The notes below the pieces were generated by a model that saw only the letters and a list, made by a program, of their open reading frames with translations, did no database searches and was not told the DNA's origin. This document shows positions 27,491 to 34,416 of a stretch of 64,000 nt of DNA, in pieces. The stretch comes from Azospirillum griseum (lineage in GTDB: Bacteria > Pseudomonadota > Alphaproteobacteria > Azospirillales > Azospirillaceae). Within the stretch, counting starts at the first letter, position 1, and each line of letters starts with the position of its first letter. The translations under genes and the position numbers were made by a program. The stretch is taken from positions 46,403 through 110,402 of the forward strand of contig NZ_RXMA01000006.1 of NCBI RefSeq assembly GCF_003966125.1, in the 5' to 3' direction.

Positions 27491-28867
27491 ATGCTCCACC
27501 GCCGCCGTGCGTCTCTGTTTGCCGGTCTCACCGCGATGACCGTCGCTTGCGCCCTGCCGGGCGGCCCTGTTGGCGCGCAGACGACCCCGGTCCCGTTGTC
27601 GCAGGGGCAACCGCTTGCCGCCCCTTCCGCTTCCCCGATGTCCGCTTCGCCGCTGCCCGCCACCGCGCCGACCGCCAACACCGCCGCCGACGCCTTCGCC
27701 GTCGCGGGTGTCAAGGTGGACATCAACGCCGCCAACGCCAACACCGCGCGCGATCAGGCGATTCGCGAGGCGCAGAACCGCGCCTGGGTCGAACTCTACA
27801 AGCGCCTTGTTCCCGGCGGGACCGCGCCGAAGCTGCCGGAGGCCGAACTGGGCAAGCTGATCCAGGGCTTCGAAATCGACGAGGAACGGGTGTCGGCCAC
27901 CCAATATGTCGGGGCGATCACCGTCCGGTTCCGCCCGAACGCGGTGCGCGATCTGATCGGCGGCAGCGTCACCGGCAACAGCCAATATGTGGAACCGCCC
28001 GCCAAGCCCTTCGTCGTGCTGCCGGTGACGATGACCGGCGGGCGCACGGTGCTGTGGGAGGACCGCACCCCCTGGCGCGCGGCGTGGGAGGAGCGTCCGG
28101 CCACCTCCTCGCTGGTCCCGCTGGTGGTCCCCGATGGCGAACTGGCCGACGCCCAGGCCATTGGCACGGACGAGGCGGTGGCGGGCAAGCCGGAGGCGTT
28201 GGCCCGCATCGCCCAGCGCTACAACGCCGGTGGCGTCATCGTGGCGCGGGTCGATCTGCCCGCTGGTGGTGTCGAGGCCGGTCGCGCGCTGACGGTCGAT
28301 CTGACCCGCTACGGGCTGGACGGTGCCCGCGACACCCTGACCGTCACCGCCCGGCCCGACGGGGCGGGGGCCGACGCGCTGGCCCGCGCCGTCGCCAGCG
28401 TCGGCACGCAGTTGGATGACGCGTGGCGGCGCGACAACGTGATGGCCTCGGGGCCGGAACAATCGACGCTGGTGCGTGTGCCGCTGGCCAGCGCCGCCGA
28501 TTGGGCGGAGGTGCGCAAGCGGCTGACCGGCTTCGCCGCCGTGACCAAGACCGATCTGCAATCGCTGACCCGCAGCGCGGCGTTGGTGACGCTGACCCAT
28601 CGCGGCGACGCCGACCGGCTGGCCCAGGCCCTGACCAAGCGTGACCTGTCGCTCACCCGCGTGCCGTCGGCCCCGCCGACCGTGCCGGGTGCGGTGTCCA
28701 CCGATTGGCAATTGACCCTTCTGCCGCGCGGCGCGGGCGATGGCGCGGCCCTGGCGTCTCCGGCCGCTTTGGCTCCGACCCCGGTGGCTCCCGCCGGGTC
28801 GGCGGCCAGCGGTCTGGGCGCGCCGCCGCGCGATCTTGGCACCTTGCCCGTCAAAACGGTGCAGTAA
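27491..28867 (+). CDS. Secreted DUF2066-type protein
   Basis: A 458-residue exported protein of unknown function. The signal peptide (about 1-31) ends in PVGAQ, followed by a Pro/Ser/Ala-rich stretch (33-65). The DUF2066-like part begins around 75 with KVDINAANANTARDQAIREA and includes ISKGFEIDEERVSATQYVGAITVRF-like strands (real text: IQGFEIDEERVSATQYVG). A long repetitive Ala/Pro-rich tail ends the protein. The ATG at 27491 follows GGAAGG. The position between purM and a phosphatidyltransferase gene is conserved in relatives and is the main support for the family name. Confidence 0.65.
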   Translation: MLHRRRASLFAGLTAMTVACALPGGPVGAQTTPVPLSQGQPLAAPSASPMSASPLPATAPTANTAADAFAVAGVKVDINAANANTARDQAIREAQNRAWVELYKRLVPGGTAPKLPEAELGKLIQGFEIDEERVSATQYVGAITVRFRPNAVRDLIGGSVTGNSQYVEPPAKPFVVLPVTMTGGRTVLWEDRTPWRAAWEERPATSSLVPLVVPDGELADAQAIGTDEAVAGKPEALARIAQRYNAGGVIVARVDLPAGGVEAGRALTVDLTRYGLDGARDTLTVTARPDGAGADALARAVASVGTQLDDAWRRDNVMASGPEQSTLVRVPLASAADWAEVRKRLTGFAAVTKTDLQSLTRSAALVTLTHRGDADRLAQALTKRDLSLTRVPSAPPTVPGAVSTDWQLTLLPRGAGDGAALASPAALAPTPVAPAGSAASGLGAPPRDLGTLPVKTVQ

Positions 28868-28915
28868 CCGCTTGGCGAGCGATCCCCGGCCAACAAGGCG
28901 AGAGCGTCAGACCCC

Positions 28916-29476
28916 GTGAGCCTCCCCAACATCATCACCTTCCTGCGTCTGCTGGCGGTTCCGCTGGCGATGTACATGATCCTGACCGGGCGGATGGAAT
29001 GGGCCTTTTGGCTGTTCGTCGCGGCGGGGGTGTCGGACGCGCTGGACGGGGCCATCGCCCGCCTGTTCCGGGCGCAGACCGTGTTGGGGGGCTATCTCGA
29101 TCCCATCGCCGACAAGACGCTGATCATCGGCGTCTATGTCGCGCTGGCCTATGTCGGGCAGATCCCGTTGTGGCTGGTGATGATGGTGGTGTTCCGCGAT
29201 GTCATGATCGTCGGCGGGGTCCTGCTGCTGTTCACGCTGAAGGAACGGTTGGCGATGCAGCCCCTGGTGGTCAGCAAGCTGAACACGGCGGTGCAGATCG
29301 CCTTGGCCGCCGCCGTTCTCGCCCCCCCGGCCCTGGGGCTGCCGGAGTTCCATGTCTTCGGGCTGGAGGTGGTGGACGCCCTGGTGTACGCCTGCACGGC
29401 GACCACGGTGGCGTCGGGCATCGCCTATGCCCAGCGCGCCGCCGTGCTGTTCAACCGCCATGGAGGGGTCGCGTGA
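28916..29476 (+). CDS. CDP-alcohol phosphatidyltransferase family protein
   Basis: A 186-residue integral membrane enzyme. The catalytic motif D-G-x2-A-R-x8-G-x3-D-x3-D is intact (DALDGAIARLFRAQTVLGG then YLDPIAD), which binds metal and transfers phosphatidyl from CDP-diacylglycerol to an alcohol. Start MSLPNIITFLRLLAVPLAMYM is typical of PgsA-like enzymes. Several TM helices fill the rest. The start is a GTG. It overlaps the next gene by four bases (29473-29476). A dedicated phosphatidylglycerophosphate synthase or another headgroup cannot be told apart here. Confidence 0.87.
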   Translation: MSLPNIITFLRLLAVPLAMYMILTGRMEWAFWLFVAAGVSDALDGAIARLFRAQTVLGGYLDPIADKTLIIGVYVALAYVGQIPLWLVMMVVFRDVMIVGGVLLLFTLKERLAMQPLVVSKLNTAVQIALAAAVLAPPALGLPEFHVFGLEVVDALVYACTATTVASGIAYAQRAAVLFNRHGGVA

Positions 29477-30540
29477 CGCCCGCCAAGCAGCTCCGTTTCT
29501 GGATGATCGGGTTGGCGCTGTTCGTGCTGGCCCTGTGGGTGTTGGCCGACATGCTGCTGCCCTTCGTCGTCGGGCTGGCCATCGCCTATCTGTTGGACCC
29601 GACGGTGGACCGGCTGGAACGGCTGGGGCTGCCGCGCTGGCTGGCCACCAGTTCGGTTCTGCTGGGCTTCCTCCTGGTGCTGGCGCTGATGATTCTGCTG
29701 CTGGTGCCGCTGATCCAGGGGCAGATCACCCATCTGTTGCAGGTGCTGCCGAGCTACGTCGCCGTGGTGAAGGAGCGCGCCTTGCCCGCGCTGGACCGGC
29801 TGGTCCACCGCCTGCCGCCCGACGATGTGGAGCGGCTGCGGGCGGCGGCGGGCAATTACGCCGGGGATGTGGCCGGGTGGATCGCCAAGGTCATCACCGG
29901 CATCCTGTCGCGCGGGTTGGCGCTGTTCGATGTGCTGTCGGTGATGTTCATCACCCCGGTGGTCGCCTTCTACCTGCTGCGCGACTGGGACGTGATGGTG
30001 CGCAAGGTTGATGGCTGGCTTCCCCGCCACCACGCGGCGGTCGTGCGCGAGCAGGTGCGCGCGGTCAATCAGACCTTGTCCGGCTTCCTGCGCGGGCAGG
30101 GCATGGTCTGTTTGGCGCTGGGCCTGTTCTACGCGGTTGGCCTGACGCTCGCCGGGTTGGATTTCGGGCTGGTCATCGGGCTGCTGTCGGGCGTGTTGTC
30201 CTTTGTGCCCTATGTCGGGACGCTGTTCGGCTTTGTCGCCAGCACCGGGCTGGCCCTGCTGCAATTCGATGATCTGTGGCGCGTTGCCATCGTCGTCGGG
30301 GTGTTCCTGTTCGGGCAGGCGATGGAGGGCAACGTCCTCACCCCGAATCTGGTCGGGGACCGGATCGGTCTGCACGCGGTGTGGGTGATGTTCGCCCTGC
30401 TGGCGGGGGGCAGCCTGTTCGGCTTCGTCGGCGTGTTGCTGGCGGTTCCGGTGGCGGCGGTCATCGGCGTGCTGACCCGCTTTGCCCTGGGGCAGTATCT
30501 CAACAGCAGCTATTACCACGGCGTCGGGGGCGGGCGCTGA
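29473..30540 (+). CDS. AI-2E transporter family / PerM-like membrane protein
   Basis: A 355-residue polytopic membrane protein. It begins with a GTG that overlaps the stop of the phosphatidyltransferase. The family pattern is clear: N-terminal helices (about 8-35), a hydrophilic loop region with VERLRAAAGNYAGDV, and the late block LSGVLSFVPYVGTLFG, then GQAMEGNVLTPNLVGDRIGLHAVWVM and FGFVGVLLAVPVAAVIGVL. Members are proposed exporters or Na+/H+ antiporters; the substrate here is unknown. In this gene order it usually sits just before hda. Confidence 0.88.
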   Translation: MTPAKQLRFWMIGLALFVLALWVLADMLLPFVVGLAIAYLLDPTVDRLERLGLPRWLATSSVLLGFLLVLALMILLLVPLIQGQITHLLQVLPSYVAVVKERALPALDRLVHRLPPDDVERLRAAAGNYAGDVAGWIAKVITGILSRGLALFDVLSVMFITPVVAFYLLRDWDVMVRKVDGWLPRHHAAVVREQVRAVNQTLSGFLRGQGMVCLALGLFYAVGLTLAGLDFGLVIGLLSGVLSFVPYVGTLFGFVASTGLALLQFDDLWRVAIVVGVFLFGQAMEGNVLTPNLVGDRIGLHAVWVMFALLAGGSLFGFVGVLLAVPVAAVIGVLTRFALGQYLNSSYYHGVGGGR

Positions 30541-30553
30541 TGGAGCGCGGCCG

Positions 30554-31318
30554 ATGAACGCCCCGGCGCAAATCCCGCTCGACCTGGGCCACCGCACGGC
30601 GATGGGGTGCGAGGATTTCCTCGTCGCCTCCAGCAACGCCGACGCCGTGGCGTGGCTGGACCGCTGGCCGTCCTGGCCCGCCCCGGCGCTGACCGTGTAC
30701 GGCCCGGTCGGCTGCGGCAAGACCCATCTGGGCCATGTCTGGCGGGCGCGCAGCCGGGCGGTGATCGCCAGCGGCGAGACGCTCGACCACGCCGATCTGC
30801 CCGGTCTGCTGGCCGTCTCCAACGCGGTGGTGGTGGAGGACGCCGACAAGGTGGCGGGCAAGCCCGCGCGGGAGGAGGCGCTGTTCCACCTCTACAATCT
30901 GGCGCGGGAGCAGGGCGGCCATCTGCTGCTGCTGTCGCGCAAGGCCCCGTCGCGCTGGCGCGCGCGGCTGGCCGATCTGCGCTCCCGCATCAAGGGCGCT
31001 CCGGCGGTGGAGGTGGAGGCACCCGACGACGCGCTGCTCGCCGCCGTGCTGGTGAAGCTGTTTTCCGACCGCCAGTTGCGGCCGGGGCAGGAGGTCATCA
31101 CCTATCTGCTGACGCGGATGGAACGGTCGCTGGACGCCGCCCGCCGGGTGGTGGCCGCGCTGGACCACGCCTCGCTCGCCGCCCACCGGCGGGTGACGGT
31201 CCCGCTGGCCCGCGAGGTGCTGGCGGCCTTGGACGAACACACGGGAGACACGAGTCATGGATCTGGGAATCGCCGGTCGGCGCGCGCTCGTCTGCGCGGC
31301 GAGCAAGGGGCTGGGTAA
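30554..31318 (+). CDS. hda: DnaA-related regulatory ATPase (Hda/HdaA)
   Basis: A 254-residue DnaA paralogue that limits initiation by promoting ATP hydrolysis on DnaA with the sliding clamp. The N-terminus APAQIPLDLG is a clamp-binding-like QxPLxL motif (residues 6-11). Walker A is GPVGCGKTHL (50-59), the Walker B region is AVVVEDADK, and the sensor-2 region has MERSLDAARRVVAALD. There is no DNA-binding domain IV. Fourteen bases separate it from the PerM-like gene. The last 20 codons overlap the next gene's start by 62 bases in another frame, which is unusually much and may mean a stop or sequence error near the end. Confidence 0.88.
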   Translation: MNAPAQIPLDLGHRTAMGCEDFLVASSNADAVAWLDRWPSWPAPALTVYGPVGCGKTHLGHVWRARSRAVIASGETLDHADLPGLLAVSNAVVVEDADKVAGKPAREEALFHLYNLAREQGGHLLLLSRKAPSRWRARLADLRSRIKGAPAVEVEAPDDALLAAVLVKLFSDRQLRPGQEVITYLLTRMERSLDAARRVVAALDHASLAAHRRVTVPLAREVLAALDEHTGDTSHGSGNRRSARARLRGEQGAG

Positions 31319-32036
31319 GGCCTGCGCGCTGGCGTTGGCGCGCGAGGGGGTGGACGTCACCCTGACCGCCCGCAGCGCCGACGCGCTGGAGGCCGCCGCC
31401 GCCGAGATTCGCGCCGCCGCCGGGGTGACGGTGTCCACCGCCGTCGGCGACATCGCGACGGAGGAGGGGCGGGCCGCCGCCCTGGCCGTCTGCCCCGCGC
31501 CCGACATCCTCATCAACAACGCCGGTGGCCCGCCGCCCGGTGATTTCCACGATTGGGAGCGGGAGGACTGGATCCGCGCGCTCGACGCCAACATGCTGGC
31601 CCCGATCCTGCTCATCAAGGCGACGGTGGATGGGATGATCGAGCGGCGCTTTGGCCGGATCGTCAACATCACCTCGGCGGCGGTCAAGGCCCCCATTCCG
31701 ATTCTCGGCCTGTCCAACGGCGCGCGCGCCGGTTTGACCGGATTCGTCGCCGGTTTGTCGCGGCAGACGGTGCGGCACAACGTCACCATCAACAACCTGC
31801 TGCCCGGCCCCTTCGAAACCGACCGCCTGCGCAAGACGATGGAGGGCGGGGCCAAGGCCGCCGGCCGCAGCATCGACGAGGAGCTGGCGGCCCGGCGGCA
31901 GACCAACCCGTCCGGCCGTTTCGGCGACCCGGCGGAGTTCGGCGCGGCCTGCGCCTTCCTCTGTTCCGCGTACGCGGGCTACATGACCGGACAGAATGTG
32001 CTGATGGATGGCGGGGCCTACGCCGGGACGCTCTGA
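31257..32036 (+). CDS. Atypical short-chain dehydrogenase/reductase family protein
   Basis: A 259-residue SDR fold. The cofactor region has ALVCAASKGLGKACALALA and the structural motif INNAGGPPPGD. The active site is changed: starting from the conserved Ser in VNITSAAVKAPIPILGL, the usual Tyr 13 residues on is Ser and the usual Lys four further is Arg (SNGAR). The C-terminal NNLLPGPFETDRL and FLCSAYAGYMTGQNVLMDGG are normal. An SDR subgroup annotated as 3-oxoacyl-ACP reductase-like has the same change, so it may be a real lineage, but ordinary catalysis is doubtful. It overlaps the hda end by 62 bases. Confidence 0.85.
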   Translation: MDLGIAGRRALVCAASKGLGKACALALAREGVDVTLTARSADALEAAAAEIRAAAGVTVSTAVGDIATEEGRAAALAVCPAPDILINNAGGPPPGDFHDWEREDWIRALDANMLAPILLIKATVDGMIERRFGRIVNITSAAVKAPIPILGLSNGARAGLTGFVAGLSRQTVRHNVTINNLLPGPFETDRLRKTMEGGAKAAGRSIDEELAARRQTNPSGRFGDPAEFGAACAFLCSAYAGYMTGQNVLMDGGAYAGTL

Positions 32037-32193
32037 TCCCGCAAGGAACATCGGCGAATCAACGCACGGGCGCGCGGGCCACCCCTGGCTCCGCGCCCGT
32101 TTTGCTGTTCGGGCTTGGTCTGCGCCTCGAACGAAACCATTCCATCACCATGCCGATCCGTGTGCGGATGAGAACGAGTGTGGGTTTTAGTGA

Positions 32194-32263
32194 GAACATA
32201 TAACGAACATACCAGTTGATGTTCGTTATATGTTCTGATATGAAGTCAGAACACCACGCGAAC
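32194..32263 (+). promoter_or_regulatory. Three LexA (SOS) boxes in tandem
   Basis: Three exact copies of the alphaproteobacterial LexA motif lie within 70 bases: GAAC-ATATAAC-GAAC at 32194-32208, GTTC-GTTATAT-GTTC at 32221-32235, and GAAC-ACCACGC-GAAC at 32249-32263. Centres are 27 and 28 bases apart. Boxes 1 and 2 are arms of a perfect 18-bp inverted repeat (32193-32210 and 32219-32236). Box 2 covers the -35/spacer of a sigma-70 promoter and box 3 the expected transcription start, the arrangement expected for tight LexA repression of the downstream 32-codon gene. Confidence 0.85.
32216..32244 (+). promoter_or_regulatory. Sigma-70-type promoter of the SOS peptide gene
   Basis: TTGATG (32216-32221) and TATGAA (32239-32244) are separated by exactly 17 bases, close to consensus at both boxes. 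Initiation would be near 32251, giving a leader of about 26 bases before the ATG at 32277. It is overlapped by LexA boxes 2 and 3. Confidence 0.75.
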
Positions 32264-32276
32264 ATAGGGGGTTGGC

Positions 32277-32375
32277 ATGTCGGTTCTGGCTTTCTTGCGT
32301 GAATGCGTGACGCTGGCGGTGTTCTTGGGCGTGCTCTACGGCTGGTCGATGGTTGGCCCGATCCTGGCGTGGTGA
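32277..32375 (+). CDS. Predicted SOS-induced 32-residue membrane peptide
   Basis: A short gene of 32 codons. The peptide starts MSVLAFLRECV, has a hydrophobic core (about residues 10-23, LAVFLGVLYGW) and ends GPILAW, so a single membrane helix is predicted. A strong ribosome site AGGGGG lies seven bases ahead of the ATG. Upstream are a near-consensus promoter and three LexA boxes. Size, hydrophobicity and SOS control match known SOS membrane peptides: TisB (29 residues, E. coli, depolarises the membrane) and SidA (29 residues, Caulobacter, blocks division). I see no sequence identity strong enough to name it either one. No gene of this size is obvious on the opposite strand. Confidence 0.7.
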   Translation: MSVLAFLRECVTLAVFLGVLYGWSMVGPILAW

Positions 32376-32408
32376 CGCCACCTGTTGCGATCCAGGCGGC
32401 CACCAGGG

Positions 32409-32432
32409 CGGGCGCTCATGCCGCTGCGCCCG
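32409..32432 (+). terminator. Weak hairpin after the SOS peptide gene
   Basis: A 7-bp stem CGGGCGC / GCGCCCG (32409-32415 and 32426-32432) with a ten-base loop lies 34 bases after the peptide stop. There is no T-run, so a role in ending the short transcript is only suggested by position. Confidence 0.3.
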
Positions 32433-32471
32433 TCCGCTGCGCCACCGACATCAAGATGTGCCTCCAGTGCA

Positions 32472-32648
32472 TCAGGGCGCATCCAGCGCCACAGCGACCG
32501 CAACCGCACCGGCGATGCTGCCAATCAACAGGATGACTATGAGCAGACTGCGCAGGAATTGGCGAATTTCGCCCTGTTTCCAGGCGCTGCGGGCCAGCAA
32601 CAGCAGATAGCAGGTCATGGCCGCGCTGATGATCTGCCAACCCGTCAT
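32472..32648 (-). CDS. Small two-helix membrane protein, function unknown
   Basis: A 58-residue frame starting MTGWQIISAAMTCYLLLLAR, a first TM helix, then a charged turn (SAWKQGEIRQFLRS) and a second hydrophobic helix (LLIVILLIGSIAGAVAVAVAL). GTGGGG lies upstream of the ATG at 32648. The pattern of two helices with a basic loop is convincing for a small inner-membrane protein, but I recognise no family. It runs towards the SOS peptide gene and ends about 97 bases from its stop. Confidence 0.5.
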   Translation of the reverse strand: MTGWQIISAAMTCYLLLLARSAWKQGEIRQFLRSLLIVILLIGSIAGAVAVAVALDAP

Positions 32649-32956
32649 CGCATCCCCACGGTCCGTCGTTCCATTGCGCTGCGCTCCCTTGCGTTTGTCA
32701 GCGGCCTCATGGTCGGTATGACCTAAGGCGGAGAGGCATGCCAATCAACCCTGCCGGGCATCTGGTTGTGATCCCTGTTGGACCGGCGAAGGGCCTATGG
32801 CTGTTGTCCGGGTGCGACCTCCTGTCCGAACGTGATACCACTCTGTCCCAAGGGTTGCCGGTGATGCCGCGTATACCCGTCATGGGAGCAACGCCAACGA
32901 TCCGCGCGACGCGAACCGTCGCCCGGCGCGGTTCGGCGAGCGAAAGCAGAGACGTC
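32649..32956. other. 308-bp intergenic region ahead of the LuxR-type regulator
   Basis: No supported gene. A reading frame on the plus strand is open back to 32738 in frame with the regulator, but that stretch does not look like a receiver N-terminus and the ATG at 32957 begins the family sequence exactly. It presumably holds the promoters of the small membrane protein and of the regulator. Confidence 0.4.
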
Positions 32957-33595
32957 ATGAAGATACTGATCGGCGACGATCACCGCCTGTTCCGCGAGGG
33001 GCTGCGCCGGGTGATCGAACAGATTCAGACCGACGCCCGGTTCGAGGAGTGCGGAACCTTTGACGAGGTGCTGCGCCAGTGTGGCGAACAGACCGACCTT
33101 GACCTGATCCTGCTTGACCTCGACATGCCGGGATGGCCCGGCTTTTCCGGCATTGACGCGATTGTGGGGCGGCGTCCCGGCGTCCCCGTGGTCATCGTGT
33201 CGGCGTCGGAAGCGCACGGCGACGTGCGTGGGGCGATTGACCACGGGGCCAGTGGATTCATCCCCAAATCCAGCAGCGTCAAGGTGATGATGGGGGCGGT
33301 GAACCTTGTCATGTCCGGGGGCATCTATGTGCCGCCGGGGGCACTGACCGGCCTGACCGATCCCCTGGGGCGCCGTTCGGTGACGGACCCGGCGGATCGC
33401 ATGGTCGGGCAGGGGCTGACTCATCGCCAGAGCCAGGTCCTCGACTGCATGCGCCAAGGCAAATCCAACAAGCAGATCGCTTACGAGTTGGGTCTGTCCG
33501 AGGGAACGGTGAAGATCCACGTCACCGCGATCTTCAAATCTCTTGGGGTGAAAAACCGCACCCAGGCGGTCATCGCGGCCACACAATCGACCTGA
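32957..33595 (+). CDS. NarL/LuxR-type response regulator (orphan)
   Basis: A 212-residue regulator. The receiver (1-118) has DDH (7-9), phospho-acceptor Asp54 (LILLDLDMPGWPG) and Lys in GFIPKSSSVKV. The LuxR-type helix-turn-helix (about 148-208) reads LTHRQSQVLDCMRQGKSNKQ then IAYELGLSEGTVKIHVTAIF. No histidine kinase gene is adjacent, so the partner is encoded elsewhere. The preceding frame up to 32738 is unlike a regulator and was left out. A GC-rich hairpin follows the stop. Confidence 0.9.
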   Translation: MKILIGDDHRLFREGLRRVIEQIQTDARFEECGTFDEVLRQCGEQTDLDLILLDLDMPGWPGFSGIDAIVGRRPGVPVVIVSASEAHGDVRGAIDHGASGFIPKSSSVKVMMGAVNLVMSGGIYVPPGALTGLTDPLGRRSVTDPADRMVGQGLTHRQSQVLDCMRQGKSNKQIAYELGLSEGTVKIHVTAIFKSLGVKNRTQAVIAATQST

Positions 33596-33607
33596 CGCCG
33601 CGTGCGT

Positions 33608-33632
33608 GCCCGTCCAACTGGGCTTGACGGGC
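33608..33632 (+). terminator. Hairpin after the LuxR-type regulator
   Basis: GCCCGTC (33608-33614) pairs with GACGGGC (33626-33632), with a further AA/TT pair after a bulge, 12 bases after the stop. No T-run follows, so termination is plausible but not certain. Confidence 0.4.
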
Positions 33633-33769
33633 GGGATACCCAATGCTATCCGCCCCTGTGATGATGCCGAACCGCCTCTCCGGTCACGCCGGAGGTGTGG
33701 GTTCGGTGTGACCCGACCCAGCGCCCGTGCCGTCAACGGCCGCGCGAACAAGGACTGCACCGCAGGGCC

Positions 33770-34414
33770 ATGAGCGATATTTTCCGCGAAGTTGACGAGG
33801 ATCTGCGCCGGGACCGCGCGGAGCGTGCCTTCAAACAATATGGCGGCTACATGATCGCCGCCGCTGTGGCTCTGGTGGTTGGAACCGGCGGGTACACCGC
33901 GTGGCGCAACTGGCAGCAGAACAAGCAGCAGCAGGACACCGCCGCGCTGGTCGCCGCCATCTCGCAGACCCAGCAAGGCCCGGAAAAGGGTGTGGAGGCG
34001 CTGGCCGCCTACGCCGGGACCGCCGACGCGCGCATGGCCGCGCTCGCCCAGTTCAACGCGGCGGCCCTGCTGATCCGTCAGGGCAAGACCGCCGACGCCG
34101 CGACGATCTACGACGGCATCGCCGCGAACGGTTCGGTCGATCCCGCCTACCGCGATCTCGCCACCCTGTTGGGGGTGATGCAGCGCGCCGAAAGCGGCGA
34201 CCCGGTGCAACTGACCGCCAAGCTGGCCCCGTTGACCGCCGAAGCCAGCCCGTGGCGCTTCACGGCGCGTGAACTGACGGCGGTGCTGGCCCTGCGCGGC
34301 GGCGACACCGCCAAGGCGCGCGGCCTGTTCCAGCAACTGGCCGACGATTCCCAGGCCCCCGCCGGTGTGCGCTCCCGCGCCGCCGACCTCGCTTCCCTTT
34401 ACGGCAAGAGCTGA
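33770..34414 (+). CDS. YfgM-like TPR protein (ancillary SecYEG/periplasmic chaperone type)
   Basis: A 214-residue protein of the YfgM/TPR_21 family. It starts MSDIFREVDEDLRRDRAERA, then one TM helix (about 28-48, MIAAAVALVVGTGGYTAW). A periplasmic helical repeat region includes KGVEALAAYAGTADARMAAL and LLIRQGKTADAATIYDGIA. In Enterobacteria YfgM lies next to bamB and der and bridges the translocon and periplasmic chaperones; the same order here supports the call. The stop is followed after two bases by the bamB start. Confidence 0.85.
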   Translation: MSDIFREVDEDLRRDRAERAFKQYGGYMIAAAVALVVGTGGYTAWRNWQQNKQQQDTAALVAAISQTQQGPEKGVEALAAYAGTADARMAALAQFNAAALLIRQGKTADAATIYDGIAANGSVDPAYRDLATLLGVMQRAESGDPVQLTAKLAPLTAEASPWRFTARELTAVLALRGGDTAKARGLFQQLADDSQAPAGVRSRAADLASLYGKS

Positions 34415-34416
34415 CG

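Noticed and set aside
32161..32192. A further possible LexA half site GAAC near 32172
   Set aside because: The second half after seven bases is GGTT-like, not GAAC, so it does not fit the motif.
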